DNA of 64,000 nucleotides, taken from Pomacea canaliculata (taxonomy: Eukaryota > Mollusca > Gastropoda > Architaenioglossa > Ampullariidae). The stretch spans positions 41,119,883 to 41,183,882 of the forward strand of contig NC_037591.1 in the NCBI RefSeq assembly GCF_003073045.1. The letters run 5' to 3'. The notes beneath the pieces were generated by a model, which saw only the letters and a program-made list of their open reading frames with translations, did not search any database and had not been told where the DNA came from. Shown here piece after piece: positions 12,945 to 24,900 of the stretch; the stretch's first letter is position 1, and every line of letters begins with the position of its first letter. Made by a program: the position numbers and the translations under genes.

Positions 12945-15900
12945 TTTTTTTTTTGCCCAGCTGCTTGTTCTGCCTCTTCTGCCATCCTGTGTGTGAACTG
13001 TCTCTTGTCGTCTTTTGCACTCTTCTTCTCTTCTTTGTTAATCTCACAGTATTTTGCTTTAAGTTCGTTTTCCTGCTGGTCTTGACATTTGTTCGTCTTC
13101 TCCTTCAGCTCCTTCCTTTCCCCTATTTTTTGCCAGGTCCTTAAAGTCAGCCTTTCCTTGTACTGTTTTCCTTTTTTCCCAGAACCTGTGTGCAGTCAGT
13201 CTTCCACGTCTCTTGTTTTCCTGTCCAGTTGTTGGCCATTGTTTCTCCAGTGTCTCAAACCTGTTTTTAACTTCGCAGTTGAACTGTTTTTGCTTTCTAC
13301 GGTCTCTAAGAAACTGCACATTGAATTTGTGGTGCGGTCTGTCTGATGTGTCGTGGAAAGACCTCAGCTTTATCTTCATGGTTGCGACCTTGCTTTACTC
13401 TGACATCCCGCAGACTTCTAAACTGGCGATTAAAGGTGATGTGATCGATCTGGTTTTCTGTATGTCCATCTGGTGAAGTCCAGGTGGTCTGGTGAATGGT
13501 TTTGTGTGGAAAAACTGTGCCTCCGACTACAAGGTTATTGAACAAGCAGAAGTCTGTGAGCAGCTCCCCATTTTCATTGCATTTGCCCACACCGTGCTTT
13601 CCCATTATGTGTCCTTTGTTGTCATTTCCATCTTTGGCATTCATGTCACCCATTATGATCTTTATGTCTCGTTTTGGAGTACGATCAACCAGTGCTTGTA
13701 GGGAGTTGTAAAAGTCTTCTCTTTCTTCTTCTTTAGCTGCGTTGGTAGGTGCATAGCACTGGATGATGGTGATCTTTCTTCCTTAGGAGTTGAACCTGGC
13801 TGACATGAATCTTGGGGGTGGACTGGTTCCATGCTATTAGTGCTGTTGCAGCCTCGTGTGTCATCAGTATTGCTACTCCTTGTGTGTGATCATGGTCAGG
13901 GTCTTCATGTCAAGGGTAGATTATAGTCTGCCCGTTGCCATTCCACCTTATCTCGCACAGGCCGAGGAGCTTGCTGTTGTAATTCTTTATTTCCTGTGCT
14001 ATCTGAGCTCATTTTCCTCTCCCGTATACGGTTTTGATGTGTCAGGTTCCTATCCTGGTTTTTGCCCTGGCCGTGAGAAGATGGGTCGGTGAGATGGTTT
14101 CACTAGCACGCGTCATAAGCCCTTTCGAATAGGGATCTTCCCTTCCAGGCTCTAATAGTGCAGTTAGTGTGTTCGCGGTTTCTGTAGCGTTTTTTTTCAG
14201 GGAGGGGTTGATAGCTCCACTCCCAACCTTCCTCCTTCATCCTGGCTTGGGACTGGCAGGTTACCAAAGTGGTTTCCAGGCGAAGTTTGATAATATTCAT
14301 AGCAGTTTAAAATATAAAAAAATATCCTGTAAGAGTCGTTTGGCTGGAGATTAAGATGCCTACCTGTAAAAAAAGTTCAGTGAATCCCAAACCCTCCCTA
14401 ATTACATAAATCACTGGACCTGCTCACTATCACTTAAAATAGGTTAAAATGTTTCCACGTGTCAGCATTTTCACTTCCCAACGACAGGTACCTGTCAAAA
14501 GGTCAATGACAAGTAGTAAAACCAAGACTTAGTTATTTAAAGCTATGGTATTTTACATACAACATTTCAATTTTCAACGGTTATACCACTCCACGGGTCC
14601 AAACGGGTGACTTTCTTTACAAGTAGCAAAGAGAGAAAGTATGTGTAATATAAACCATATTTAAGTATCTAAACAGTGTATATTCGATAAATTAAATGTT
14701 TCTGTTCCTAAGAAATGATAATAGAAATTTTCTACAGCTTCACAAAAAGAAAGGAATCGTGAAACTTTGTTGACTGTGGCTACGTAAAAATGTAGATTTA
14801 AGGCTTTTTTCCCTTTCCTATACCTTGCATTCCAATGTTAAAAACATTTATTTCTAGACGCGAAAGAACAATCGCAATAGCACTCACAGTTCAGCTCCCC
14901 AGTCCGTGACAAACAACTCGTTGTGGTAGATATCCAGGCCCATAAAATATGATTCCTTCAGTTTAAAATAAACTTTAGAAAGTTTGCTGTCCACATCCGT
15001 CCATCCTATCAGCTGTGTGTCTCCATCTGCCCAGTAAAGTCTCCTCCCTTCACGTGCGCACCCGTTGATCCACCCGTTCGCACATTCAAAAATGCATTCA
15101 TTCATCACATACATATGTATAAACACAAACACAAGTAAGTATAAAAGAAATAAGGAATGAAAAAGCACGAATATGTACACCTGCGGATCAGTTTATACAA
15201 AGTGTCACAGACTATCCACTGACATGCGCATTCTTTCCATAAAAGATTAAACGAGATCGGTGGGCGTCCGTCTAATGAGGCACCAATTATTATTTACAAA
15301 TAGACACATTAATAAGAACAATGTATCCTTCAGCGTACACAACATATATTACCAGTAAGATACATCAATAATCCTCATCCACAATAGGTACAACAATAAA
15401 GAAGATTCACATAAATAAATTCTAAATTGTCACTTGTAAGGTATTCAATTCTTCTGCGTAGGTGGCGCAGTTTCCTTAGCTGTATGTACTCGAAGAAATC
15501 CACGCGTTATCAACCACGGTGTTATAACAATACATTACGTCCTTGACCCACAGTCACATGTTATTGTTGGTGTGGCGCCGTCAGAGACTTACCAAGTTTG
15601 CAACTTACCGTCCTTTCAGGGCGGCTTCAGATAAAGATTCCAAAGGGGGCGGATCTTAACTTTATGGGGTTGTGTTTATACTTCACTAATCACTGTGGAT
15701 GTAACACGAGGGAGGTATTACTGTTAAAGAGAGCAGCTGTACTACTGGAGATATACAACTGAGGTGCCACATTTCAGCCTGTATTCTCGCCGTGAGAGCT
15801 CTGTGGATAGGAGCTACAAGTAGTGTGTATTTTGTGGGTCAAGAAGCTTCACCCCGACGAAGCGAGCAGGAACCGTGGTGTGCGCAAGCTGGAGCACCGA

Positions 15901-18900
15901 CCACCACCAGGGGGGAAACCTGGGTAGCAGAGAACAATCCGCGGGAGGAGGGGAGGCTTCCTCCAAGCTTCGAATGTGTGACACCCCTATCCATTCATTC
16001 CCCCTCTACTACGCACTGGTCCGTTACACAAAGTAAAGAAAGTTGAGGTACAAGCAAACAAACCGTCGATACACAGATTAAAAGAGAAAAGCCTACTTTC
16101 TAAATGTAAACTAATTGTTAAAGCAGGTAAGCCAATATAAATAAATAATAATAGGGGAAAAAGTAACGACAAAACTTAGTCGGCTCACATAAAAATATGC
16201 AATAAATGCAAGAAAAATCAAACATCTTACCCTCTGTGTCCAAAGCAAGACCATTAGGACCTTCAAGATGTCTGGATGCAAAAACTAGTGTCTCACGGTC
16301 CGAGCCGTCATAGTTACACCTCTCTATGGTACCTTTGGTGCAGTCACTCCAGTACAGCACACTGTTGTTTGTGTAAATAATTGGAGAGCGAAACTCAATC
16401 ACATTTATATTTGGTCTCAATATCTGATTGCAGCTCTCACATTTTAACAGAAAGATTTCTACTTTTTTTCCTAGATAATTTATTTGTTATTCTCTTCATT
16501 TACACCTTGATTTTGTTGCTTTTTCTCTCTTTATTTTCGAAGTCCCAAATGCATGATCATTAGCATATAAATAAGTTTCATAAATAAATTCTCTAACATA
16601 TAATGTTGTTATTTTTCAACGTATTAAACGTATTAAAATTAATTAGTTCAATGTGTTTAGCATCAGTTGCAAGTCTTATTATAGTACCCATTGTGTTTGT
16701 CCAGCTCGATGTCTATAGGCTGACTAATGTCTGAATCAATGACAATATGATGACTGCTGTTGGTGTCCAGTGATATCATTCCGATGACCTTGTTGCCGTC
16801 GTCGGTGTAGAATAGTAGCCTCGACACAGAGTCCACAGAAAGGCCCCATAGAGAACCTCCTTAAAGACAGTTAACAAATGAGTATTTATGATAATGTCAC
16901 ACTTATTTAAATACTTTTATAGAATTTAGCTCACTGAACCAACAACACAAATTTCTAGAATCAAATTCATTGAGAACTTAAGCAGCTACGACGTCTGTCA
17001 GTCATTTTTACCACAGACCTATACAAACAATGTAAATTCCATTTTTGAGTTCTGTAAGTTGTTAAAAAGGAAATAGGATGTTAGTTATAAATTTGAATTT
17101 TCTCTAACATATTATATTTATGTATTTATTTCTACAGGGAGCGTAACTATTAGCACAGTCTTTTCATTGGACTGAGCGTAGCACTGATGATGGATTGTAT
17201 CTAATTTTCTTTATAGACATACAATTTTATCATTTAATTTTATAGTGAGATTTTACATGGAGTCAAGTGAGAACAGTTTCTTTTCTTTCATTTTCAACTT
17301 TAATTTCAAATTTGATTAATCATTCTCTAGTTTTTATTTAAATTCATGGGAATCTGGGTATAAAAATTAAAGGTAAAGGTCATGGTGTTGTGAATGATTT
17401 TTCTGATTATATACCTATAGTTTATATGTAACATATATCAATCAGACTAATGACAGAGATAAAACATTTCTGAAGGGTATATTCATGAAGATGTTTCAGT
17501 AATTGTTTAGTCTTTTCGGCTACTTTCACAGTGACAAAAACCTTATAAACTATGGTAACCGTAGTAAACAATACTCACACTGATTAAATGAAACAAGCTT
17601 GTTTGTCTTCCGAGATGTCTATTGTCTACCTGACTAGCATGTGACTTTTTTTCTCTTTTTTTTTCGTTTTCAGTTTGTAGATTTCTGTCACCCGTGTGTC
17701 CTGTTGATTAATGAGTTTGCTATGACATTTGCCCTCTTCTGGATTGTTTAATTAACATCGCCTTGCCGTGTAGTACTTGTGGACCATTTTGCTATTCACC
17801 TGACTCTACTACCACAGTTTCACGATCTTGTATTTGTTGTTTGTTTTAATCTGTATGTCAGCAACAAGGATGTAAAGCTCTTTTAGTAAACTGCTTCATA
17901 AACGTTTTTGACTTGTAATGTAACTTCTGTGTCATTCATTGTTGTAGGAGCTGAAGTAGGAGCATATCATCGGCAGTCTCGTCTGTTCTCTCATTAGAAC
18001 ATGCATAACAACTTTATGATTTAAGGTTGTGCACACGATAATTTCTCTGTAGTTTTGTTATTCCATGTGTTTATCAAACACATTTTTCCGCATCGTTATA
18101 ACTGCTAAACGATTGGTTTAATACCTCGCTCTCCTGCCGAACTTTGTTTTTACGATTTTTGTCTTTTTGTTTGCTGGTGTTGAATGTTTCTGTCAGTTTG
18201 ACTTCTGACATGGGCCTGAGTGTACTAGGCATGTTGTGTCTATTTTTTGTTTTTAACTTTCTGTAAAGCACTATGAGTCTTATGTTTAGTAGAAAGATAA
18301 GCTATATAAAATATATTTACTATTATAAAATAGTCTTAGATATTTTTTAATAAGTACAGAAGAAATGACCACGGTGTTCGTAAGCTACTTTACCTTGACT
18401 AATATTGAGAACCAGCCGAGCATCGCTGCCATCAAGGTTAGCGGATCGAATGGTCTTCTCCTGTGCATCTGACCAATAGACACGACCGTCTACTGGATCG
18501 TAGTCAATACCATATGGGTTCTGTAGACCATCAGGACTGATTGTAACATTACTTCCCGTGTCGATGTCTATGCGGTGGATGCCGTTATGAGAGTCAGTGA
18601 CAAGGAGAAACTTCTGTGGAATGATTGCTGTGGACAAGATAAAGTTTCTGACATTATTCTCACTATAACAAGATTAACATGAAGAGCTTACTTTAAAAAT
18701 GTGTGTTATCTCAGAGACTGTCTCAGCTACAAGTTTTCTTACACTAAAATAGAGTACAGGACAAAAATATGAACAGAAGAAGGAATGACAAAGAATAAAA
18801 TAAGTGTAAAAGAGATCGGGCGAAAGAAGAAGAGGTAAAAAGTAGGCTGGATGTAAAGGAAAGAAAAGAAAAATGTATATCATGTGGATTGTTCTGACTT

Positions 18901-21900
18901 TCACAATTTCACAATGTGTCTATTGGCAGTATTTGGTATAAAGATCTTGTGGACCTTGGACGAAGTATTTGCAAACCTGCCATTTTTTTAAGCTGCACAA
19001 GTTTAAAACCTTTGGGTCATATTTGTGTTAACTGAGGATTTTGCAAAGAGAATGAGCTTGCATTTTGAAGGTAATATTTAGGAAATATGGTGAGAATAGG
19101 ACAAAGAGATGCAGAGATGGAGAAGTTTATTTAGTTAGTTTCCGTTTTATTCTAACAACTTGATGATCTTGCTGGCATTCTTTGGTTTCAGTGTTGTGAA
19201 TTCTGTGGGCTTGGAGATTTTGCTAACATTTGTACCACCCGGCGAGATATTTGCTACGCATTCTCCTTATTGTCTTAACATCTTTAGAAAGGTATAATCA
19301 GGTGCCAGTTCAAAGCAAAGTATGTGATCCCACTTACGGACAATCTACTTTGTACGCAAAAAAGGTGAAAAGTGGATCTTGGGAACAAGGCCCGCGGGCG
19401 ATAGTGAGGGTTTAACTCTTGCTGCCGACGTGAACATTAACTGCAGGGGAAGTATAATACAACTAATATATTACTACAATAATATTAAAGACTAACATAT
19501 AAGACTGTACACAGCTAGATTACATGACTTCTCTCGGCAATCAATAAGTTTTTGTGAAAAGCATCATAGAAAATTGATCACACTAGAGAACAAAAACATC
19601 CCAAAGCGAAACTCCAAAAAGAAATACCAATACCAACAATGACACTCCAGAGTCTTGAACACCCCACATATCAACCTAAAGTCGCTGTAACCGCTACACT
19701 ACAGAGGCGTTGCTCACAAAGCACTGTAATCTTACCTACTTGTTGTTTAACATTGTCTGTGTTGTGCTGGGCTCTCATTTATTTACCTTCACCTGTCATC
19801 AGTTGTAGGCCTTGAGGTATTTTGCTTGTCGCAATAAACGTTATGCAGCCCTTCATAGTGTTTACAAGTAGCTGAATTAGTGCCAGAACAAGTTTCATAG
19901 CTTCCAAAGCTTGAAGAGAAGGTTTTTATTTAGTTCGGTCGGCCCAGCTTGCTGACGTCACGCTTCCGAAGGCTCCCGAAGATTTTCCCTTTATTGCGAC
20001 TTTTGCGAAAAATAAATCAGCGTCCGGCCCTGGGGCATCGCTTCATGTCACCGTTGCTAGACAAAGTCCAGAGTCAACATCCTGTGTCGGTGGTTGTGAT
20101 GCTGATGCCAGACACAATGAATTCCAGTTTCAAGCAACTCTAATGCCAGTGTCAGTTCACCACCAAGGATGTTTGGTAGTGGCAGAATTATATCCCTACA
20201 AGATCGTTATAAAGACTGATGACAGTGACTAAAACTTTATTTATCAAAAATAAATAATTCATCTCACAGAAAAGCAGATGTCGTGATAAGATTTATCCAT
20301 TGAGGACAAATCCGGGGTTTTATGTAGTCCAGTGATGCCCAACCTTTTTCGGCCTGCGAGCAATATCCACTTCGGACAGCCGTGTCGCGGGCCACTTCAC
20401 CGCAAAAATACAAAAAGGAAAATAAATAGAGCAGATACCATTTTTTTATTATTAGAAACAAGTTGTACTTACCATTAATTATGTAGTAATTAGTGGGATA
20501 TTTGAAGTTGTTTTCCCGAAACCAACTTCTGAATGTCCGGCCTCATCGTGGAGACACCAAGTCGGAGAACTGAATCGAAATGTTCGTCCATCGAAAAAAA
20601 GATTGGGAGATGCCCCTACGTGGGGATAAATACTTCTTCCTTTTATTTTTTTAAGGTCTTATACTATTACTAACATGCCGATTTCCTGCACTGTGGGCAG
20701 AAGTTTCGCGGGCCGGATATGGCCCGCGGGCCGTAGGTTGTGCATCCCTGATGTAGTCAGTTCCCTTTAGCGTCTGAGCTGGCGTTATTTTGTTGATGTT
20801 TAATAAATACTGCTTCATCAAACTACAACAGTGTCTGGTGATAGTCGGCTGTCGGGACGCACCACGATAAATCTATAACTAACTGAGTTTCTGTCGACAT
20901 TTGTTTATATCGTACTATAGCTTTCCTGCAGGTTATGTTTAAGGAGGTAGTATAAGAGTTAAGTTACACTCTCGCGCACGTGCCTTGTTCCCAGGCGCCA
21001 GTATTCGCTTAAACACCAATAATACTGTAACACATTGGGTAGCTTCGTCTAGATTAAACTCTGGAGTAAATTCCTTGTCCTCAGAGTGTCTATCCGTGTA
21101 GCAAGAGCTAGAAAGTTTTGTCCGACTCAGAGGGTCCAACCAGTAACCCCACTCCCCGTCAACTGGCGGAAAGGTGTGTGAGCCCCTGGGGTGTCATTGT
21201 CTTCATAGACGTCATTGACGCCTCTGCCAGCCGACTGGTCACGCTTGGCCGCTGTAGCTACTTAGGGCCTATTCCCACGCTGCAATGTTGGACACTTAGC
21301 GGGGTTAGCAGCCCCCGCAAGGCCTTAGCGAGTTGTGCACACGGCACGCAGAAAGGCCTTCTTGCTAGGTTTCAAGATATAGCGCGTGTTTCTATTTTCT
21401 CACTAGGCCGACCTACATAGTAGGGCTGTAGCCAATCGGAATGCTTGAACACAGTAGGCTTCCTTCTTACCTCCACATTGTAAACAATGGCGATGTGGTC
21501 GGAGGAGAATTGTGTGCTCATGACTTCTCTTTGGGAGAACTATCCGTGTCTGTTCGACACTGCACACCCCGATTACATGAACAGATATAAGGCTAGAAAG
21601 CCTTCATGTAAATCGCTCGTGATGTCGGCAATGGTATAACAGGTAACAATTTAAAAGTGGAGGATGACATTCGCAAAAAGCGTCTGCACGTACTTTCGTG
21701 AATCTTCCGAAAATATTTTAGAAGACACGAGTATGCTCCTAAGAGACTCCTTCGCGTTCCCCACTCCCTCAGCCACATATCTTTTTCTTTCTTCTTCTTT
21801 CTCTCCACCACATTATGCAATATCACTATCGTAGCCGCAATGGCTTCCAAAAGTATCTCGTCGTAGATGTCGTCTGCCATATTGTTGACTACCCATAATG

Positions 21901-24900
21901 CGCTGCGCGGATGACGTCAGCTCCCAAGACACGTGCGTGGCCTAGCTACGTGGGAATAGGACGATGGCGCTAAGCTGCCTAGGCGCAAGTTTTGTGTACA
22001 AGAACATTGCAGCGTGGGAATAGGCCTTAGGGTTGATTCCCACTTATAACATGTCTGCGCTCCTATCGCCTACAACACTACACTAGCACATACGCCCCTC
22101 CCTTTCCTGCATGAGGGCCTTCCGACTTGTCAACGAGCCACACTAGACGCTAACTGGGGCGATTGTTACATCCCCAGTTAGGTTACCAATGCCAGTTTAC
22201 TTTCGGAAGCCATGACAGGTGTATTGTGGGACATCCGGAAACTTCCCACACGGATTAGTGGTGTAATCTAGGATCCCGTCACGTCGGTTGTAGAAAGTTC
22301 TGGTATGTGCAAAGTATGTTTACGCAAACGTCCATTTTAGGAAACTTTCGACCCTTTCTCTTGTCTAGAAAAAAATCGCGTGTTTTAGCTTGGGAACCTT
22401 CTATCGGCCTCGATCTGACTTTTTTTTTTGAAAGGTGATTGAAAGCTCTATCTGAAGATATGCAATGTGACCTACTTTCTCAAAAGGCCGAGTGTGTTAC
22501 TATGTAACAAACGTTCTCTATTCTCACTACGTTTGCGGTCGTCAGAAGCAAATATGAAATCAGTTACTGTCTGTAAATACAAAATATACATATTTCTAGA
22601 TGGTTCTATGAAAACCATCTGCAAAGTAGATAGAAGATATGTTAAACATTTATAATATGCTATAATAAAATGGCTAAATATTAAAATTGTCATAAAATTA
22701 AAAGGGAAATGTCTAATTCAGTTATTTTAAGTTAAGTGTAGTGGGGAATGTATTATGTGATTTGATCAGCATGTCAGTGGAGCTTTGTATACTATCAAGT
22801 GTATTGTTGATATATATTTGATACGGTCACACTAGCTGATTAGGTTTCTTCTTTATCAGAAATTAGAAAGAAACAAGAAAAGTGCGAAAGCAATACATTT
22901 CACGATAAATAAAGGGAAACCACGAAACCCTATTTTTATTTATAGTTAAATGACAAAACTAGTGCAGACAATTTACTATTTCTGTGTGTTGTACATGTCA
23001 TTGACATATACTAGAAAAATAGACGTATCAAAAGATAAAAGAAAAAGCAAACAAAAACAATTGCAACGATTTGTAAATTGTTGTTTACCTGATGAGTAAG
23101 TTGCATTGAAGCCAGTGCCTGACTGTGAGCCAGACTGCAATCTGATCCACATTGTGTTAGACGTGGACCTCACTCTGTCCGGAACACTCGTGTTACAGAA
23201 GATACCCATAGACGGTGACAGCTCGGAGCTTCCATCCCGGATCTTAGCATGTAAGCATAAAGTCGTTGAAGTTAAACAAAAATATGAAAATGACTGCTAA
23301 TGTTCATAAACGTTTCAGGTTTTTCCCACATCCGAGAGAAATCTACATACTCACCCAGTCACCTTAAATTTCTTACAAGCATATAGTTGTACAATACATA
23401 TTACATACTAGATATATAAAATGAGTCAATGGTTAAAATTATATTTATCCTGCTTTTTCGTGTGAATTGTATTTCATTGTGACTGCTGTCTCTGCCTGTC
23501 AGTAAGTGAAGACCATATTGTAAATATGAGTACGAGATCAGTTCAAAAAGTTCTAAACCTCATCCAGAAGGATTTGAATAAAATAGTTTTTTTTCTAAAT
23601 GGTCTCCTTTGACATCAATGCACATTCCAACAATGCTCAAGCATTGCAATCAAATCACGAAAAGTAGTGGCCTCCTGGACCATCCAAACTCCTCCATAGC
23701 ACGTCATCAGTGTTTCCAAACTGGCGACAACGTAGTTGGGATTAAAATTTAGCAAACAGGTAAAAGTCACATGGTGCTGTGTCTGGTAAGTGGGATGGGT
23801 GGGTAGCAATTCAAAGCGACGGTTGCTCCTTCAGCTACTGCAACCTGAGCAGAGTGAACGGGTGGGTTATACAGGGCTGCCCTCAGCTTTCTCTTTGTTT
23901 CAACTTCACCATTTTTTCCAGTTGTGTTAGTTCTGATGCTTAGTACTGTTCATCAATAGTTTTTTTCACGTTTCGGGGTGGTCAATCATCAGTGCGCCTT
24001 CAGAATATGAAATATTGAAGCCATCGCCTTCCCAAAAGAGACTGTCTGCTTGAATTTCTTTAAAGGCGGAGAACCGCAGTGTTTCCACTGTTGGATTTCA
24101 ATTTTTAATTAAGGTTTGAAAGGATGAACCCAGGTTTCATTTTCAGTTACTGATCTGAGGTCGAAATTCTCAGGGTCATTCTTGAATTGAGTCAGAAGTT
24201 TCTTGGAAATGTCAAGCCTTAACAGCTTCTGCTTTGACCTCAACATTCTTGAGACTCATCTTGTAGACATCTTGCTCATCCCCTTGAACTCAGTTAAAAC
24301 AGTGTGGACAACCAGAAACAATGGACTTAGCTATCTGCTTGACAGTAAACAGTCTCTCATTCAAAACCATAAGGTGAATGGCCTCCACTTGATCATCAGT
24401 GGCTGAGGTTTTTGGACAAACTGACCAACGGTCATATTCTGTGCTGACCATACCTCGCTTGAATTTAGTAAGCCACTTCTTCACAGTTGCATTAGAAGGG
24501 GAGTCCTCAGTAAGTGTTGGTACCATATCATCATGGATTTCCTTTGGTGTCACCTTTCTTTTGCAGATACTTTCGACTGCTTGGGCCTCTTTTTTTCATG
24601 TTTATATTTTTTGGAACTACTCTTTACCTTTGCATAGGCCTCAAGTGCAATAAAAAACGTAAATAGAAATGTGTTTTAGTTTTTCTAGTTTCATAAGAAG
24701 TGGTGGTGTGTTGCCACAGCAGAAATATTGAGTAATGTTTCTTAGTTCTTGGTGAGGCTGTAAACTTTTTGAACGACTCTCGTACGCTGTTGTGAAGGGA
24801 GGTGCTAAAGATCACTTTAGTCGCGGCCAGCATTTTGTAAGTTTTGATTTCTAGGTATTTCCATTACTCACTTTAGTTATTTATCTTCCATTAATTCTGT

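Noticed and set aside
12777..13144. Cys-Val-rich and Phe-rich plus-strand frames
   Set aside because: They read through the GT and T runs and lie antisense to LINE coding sequence.
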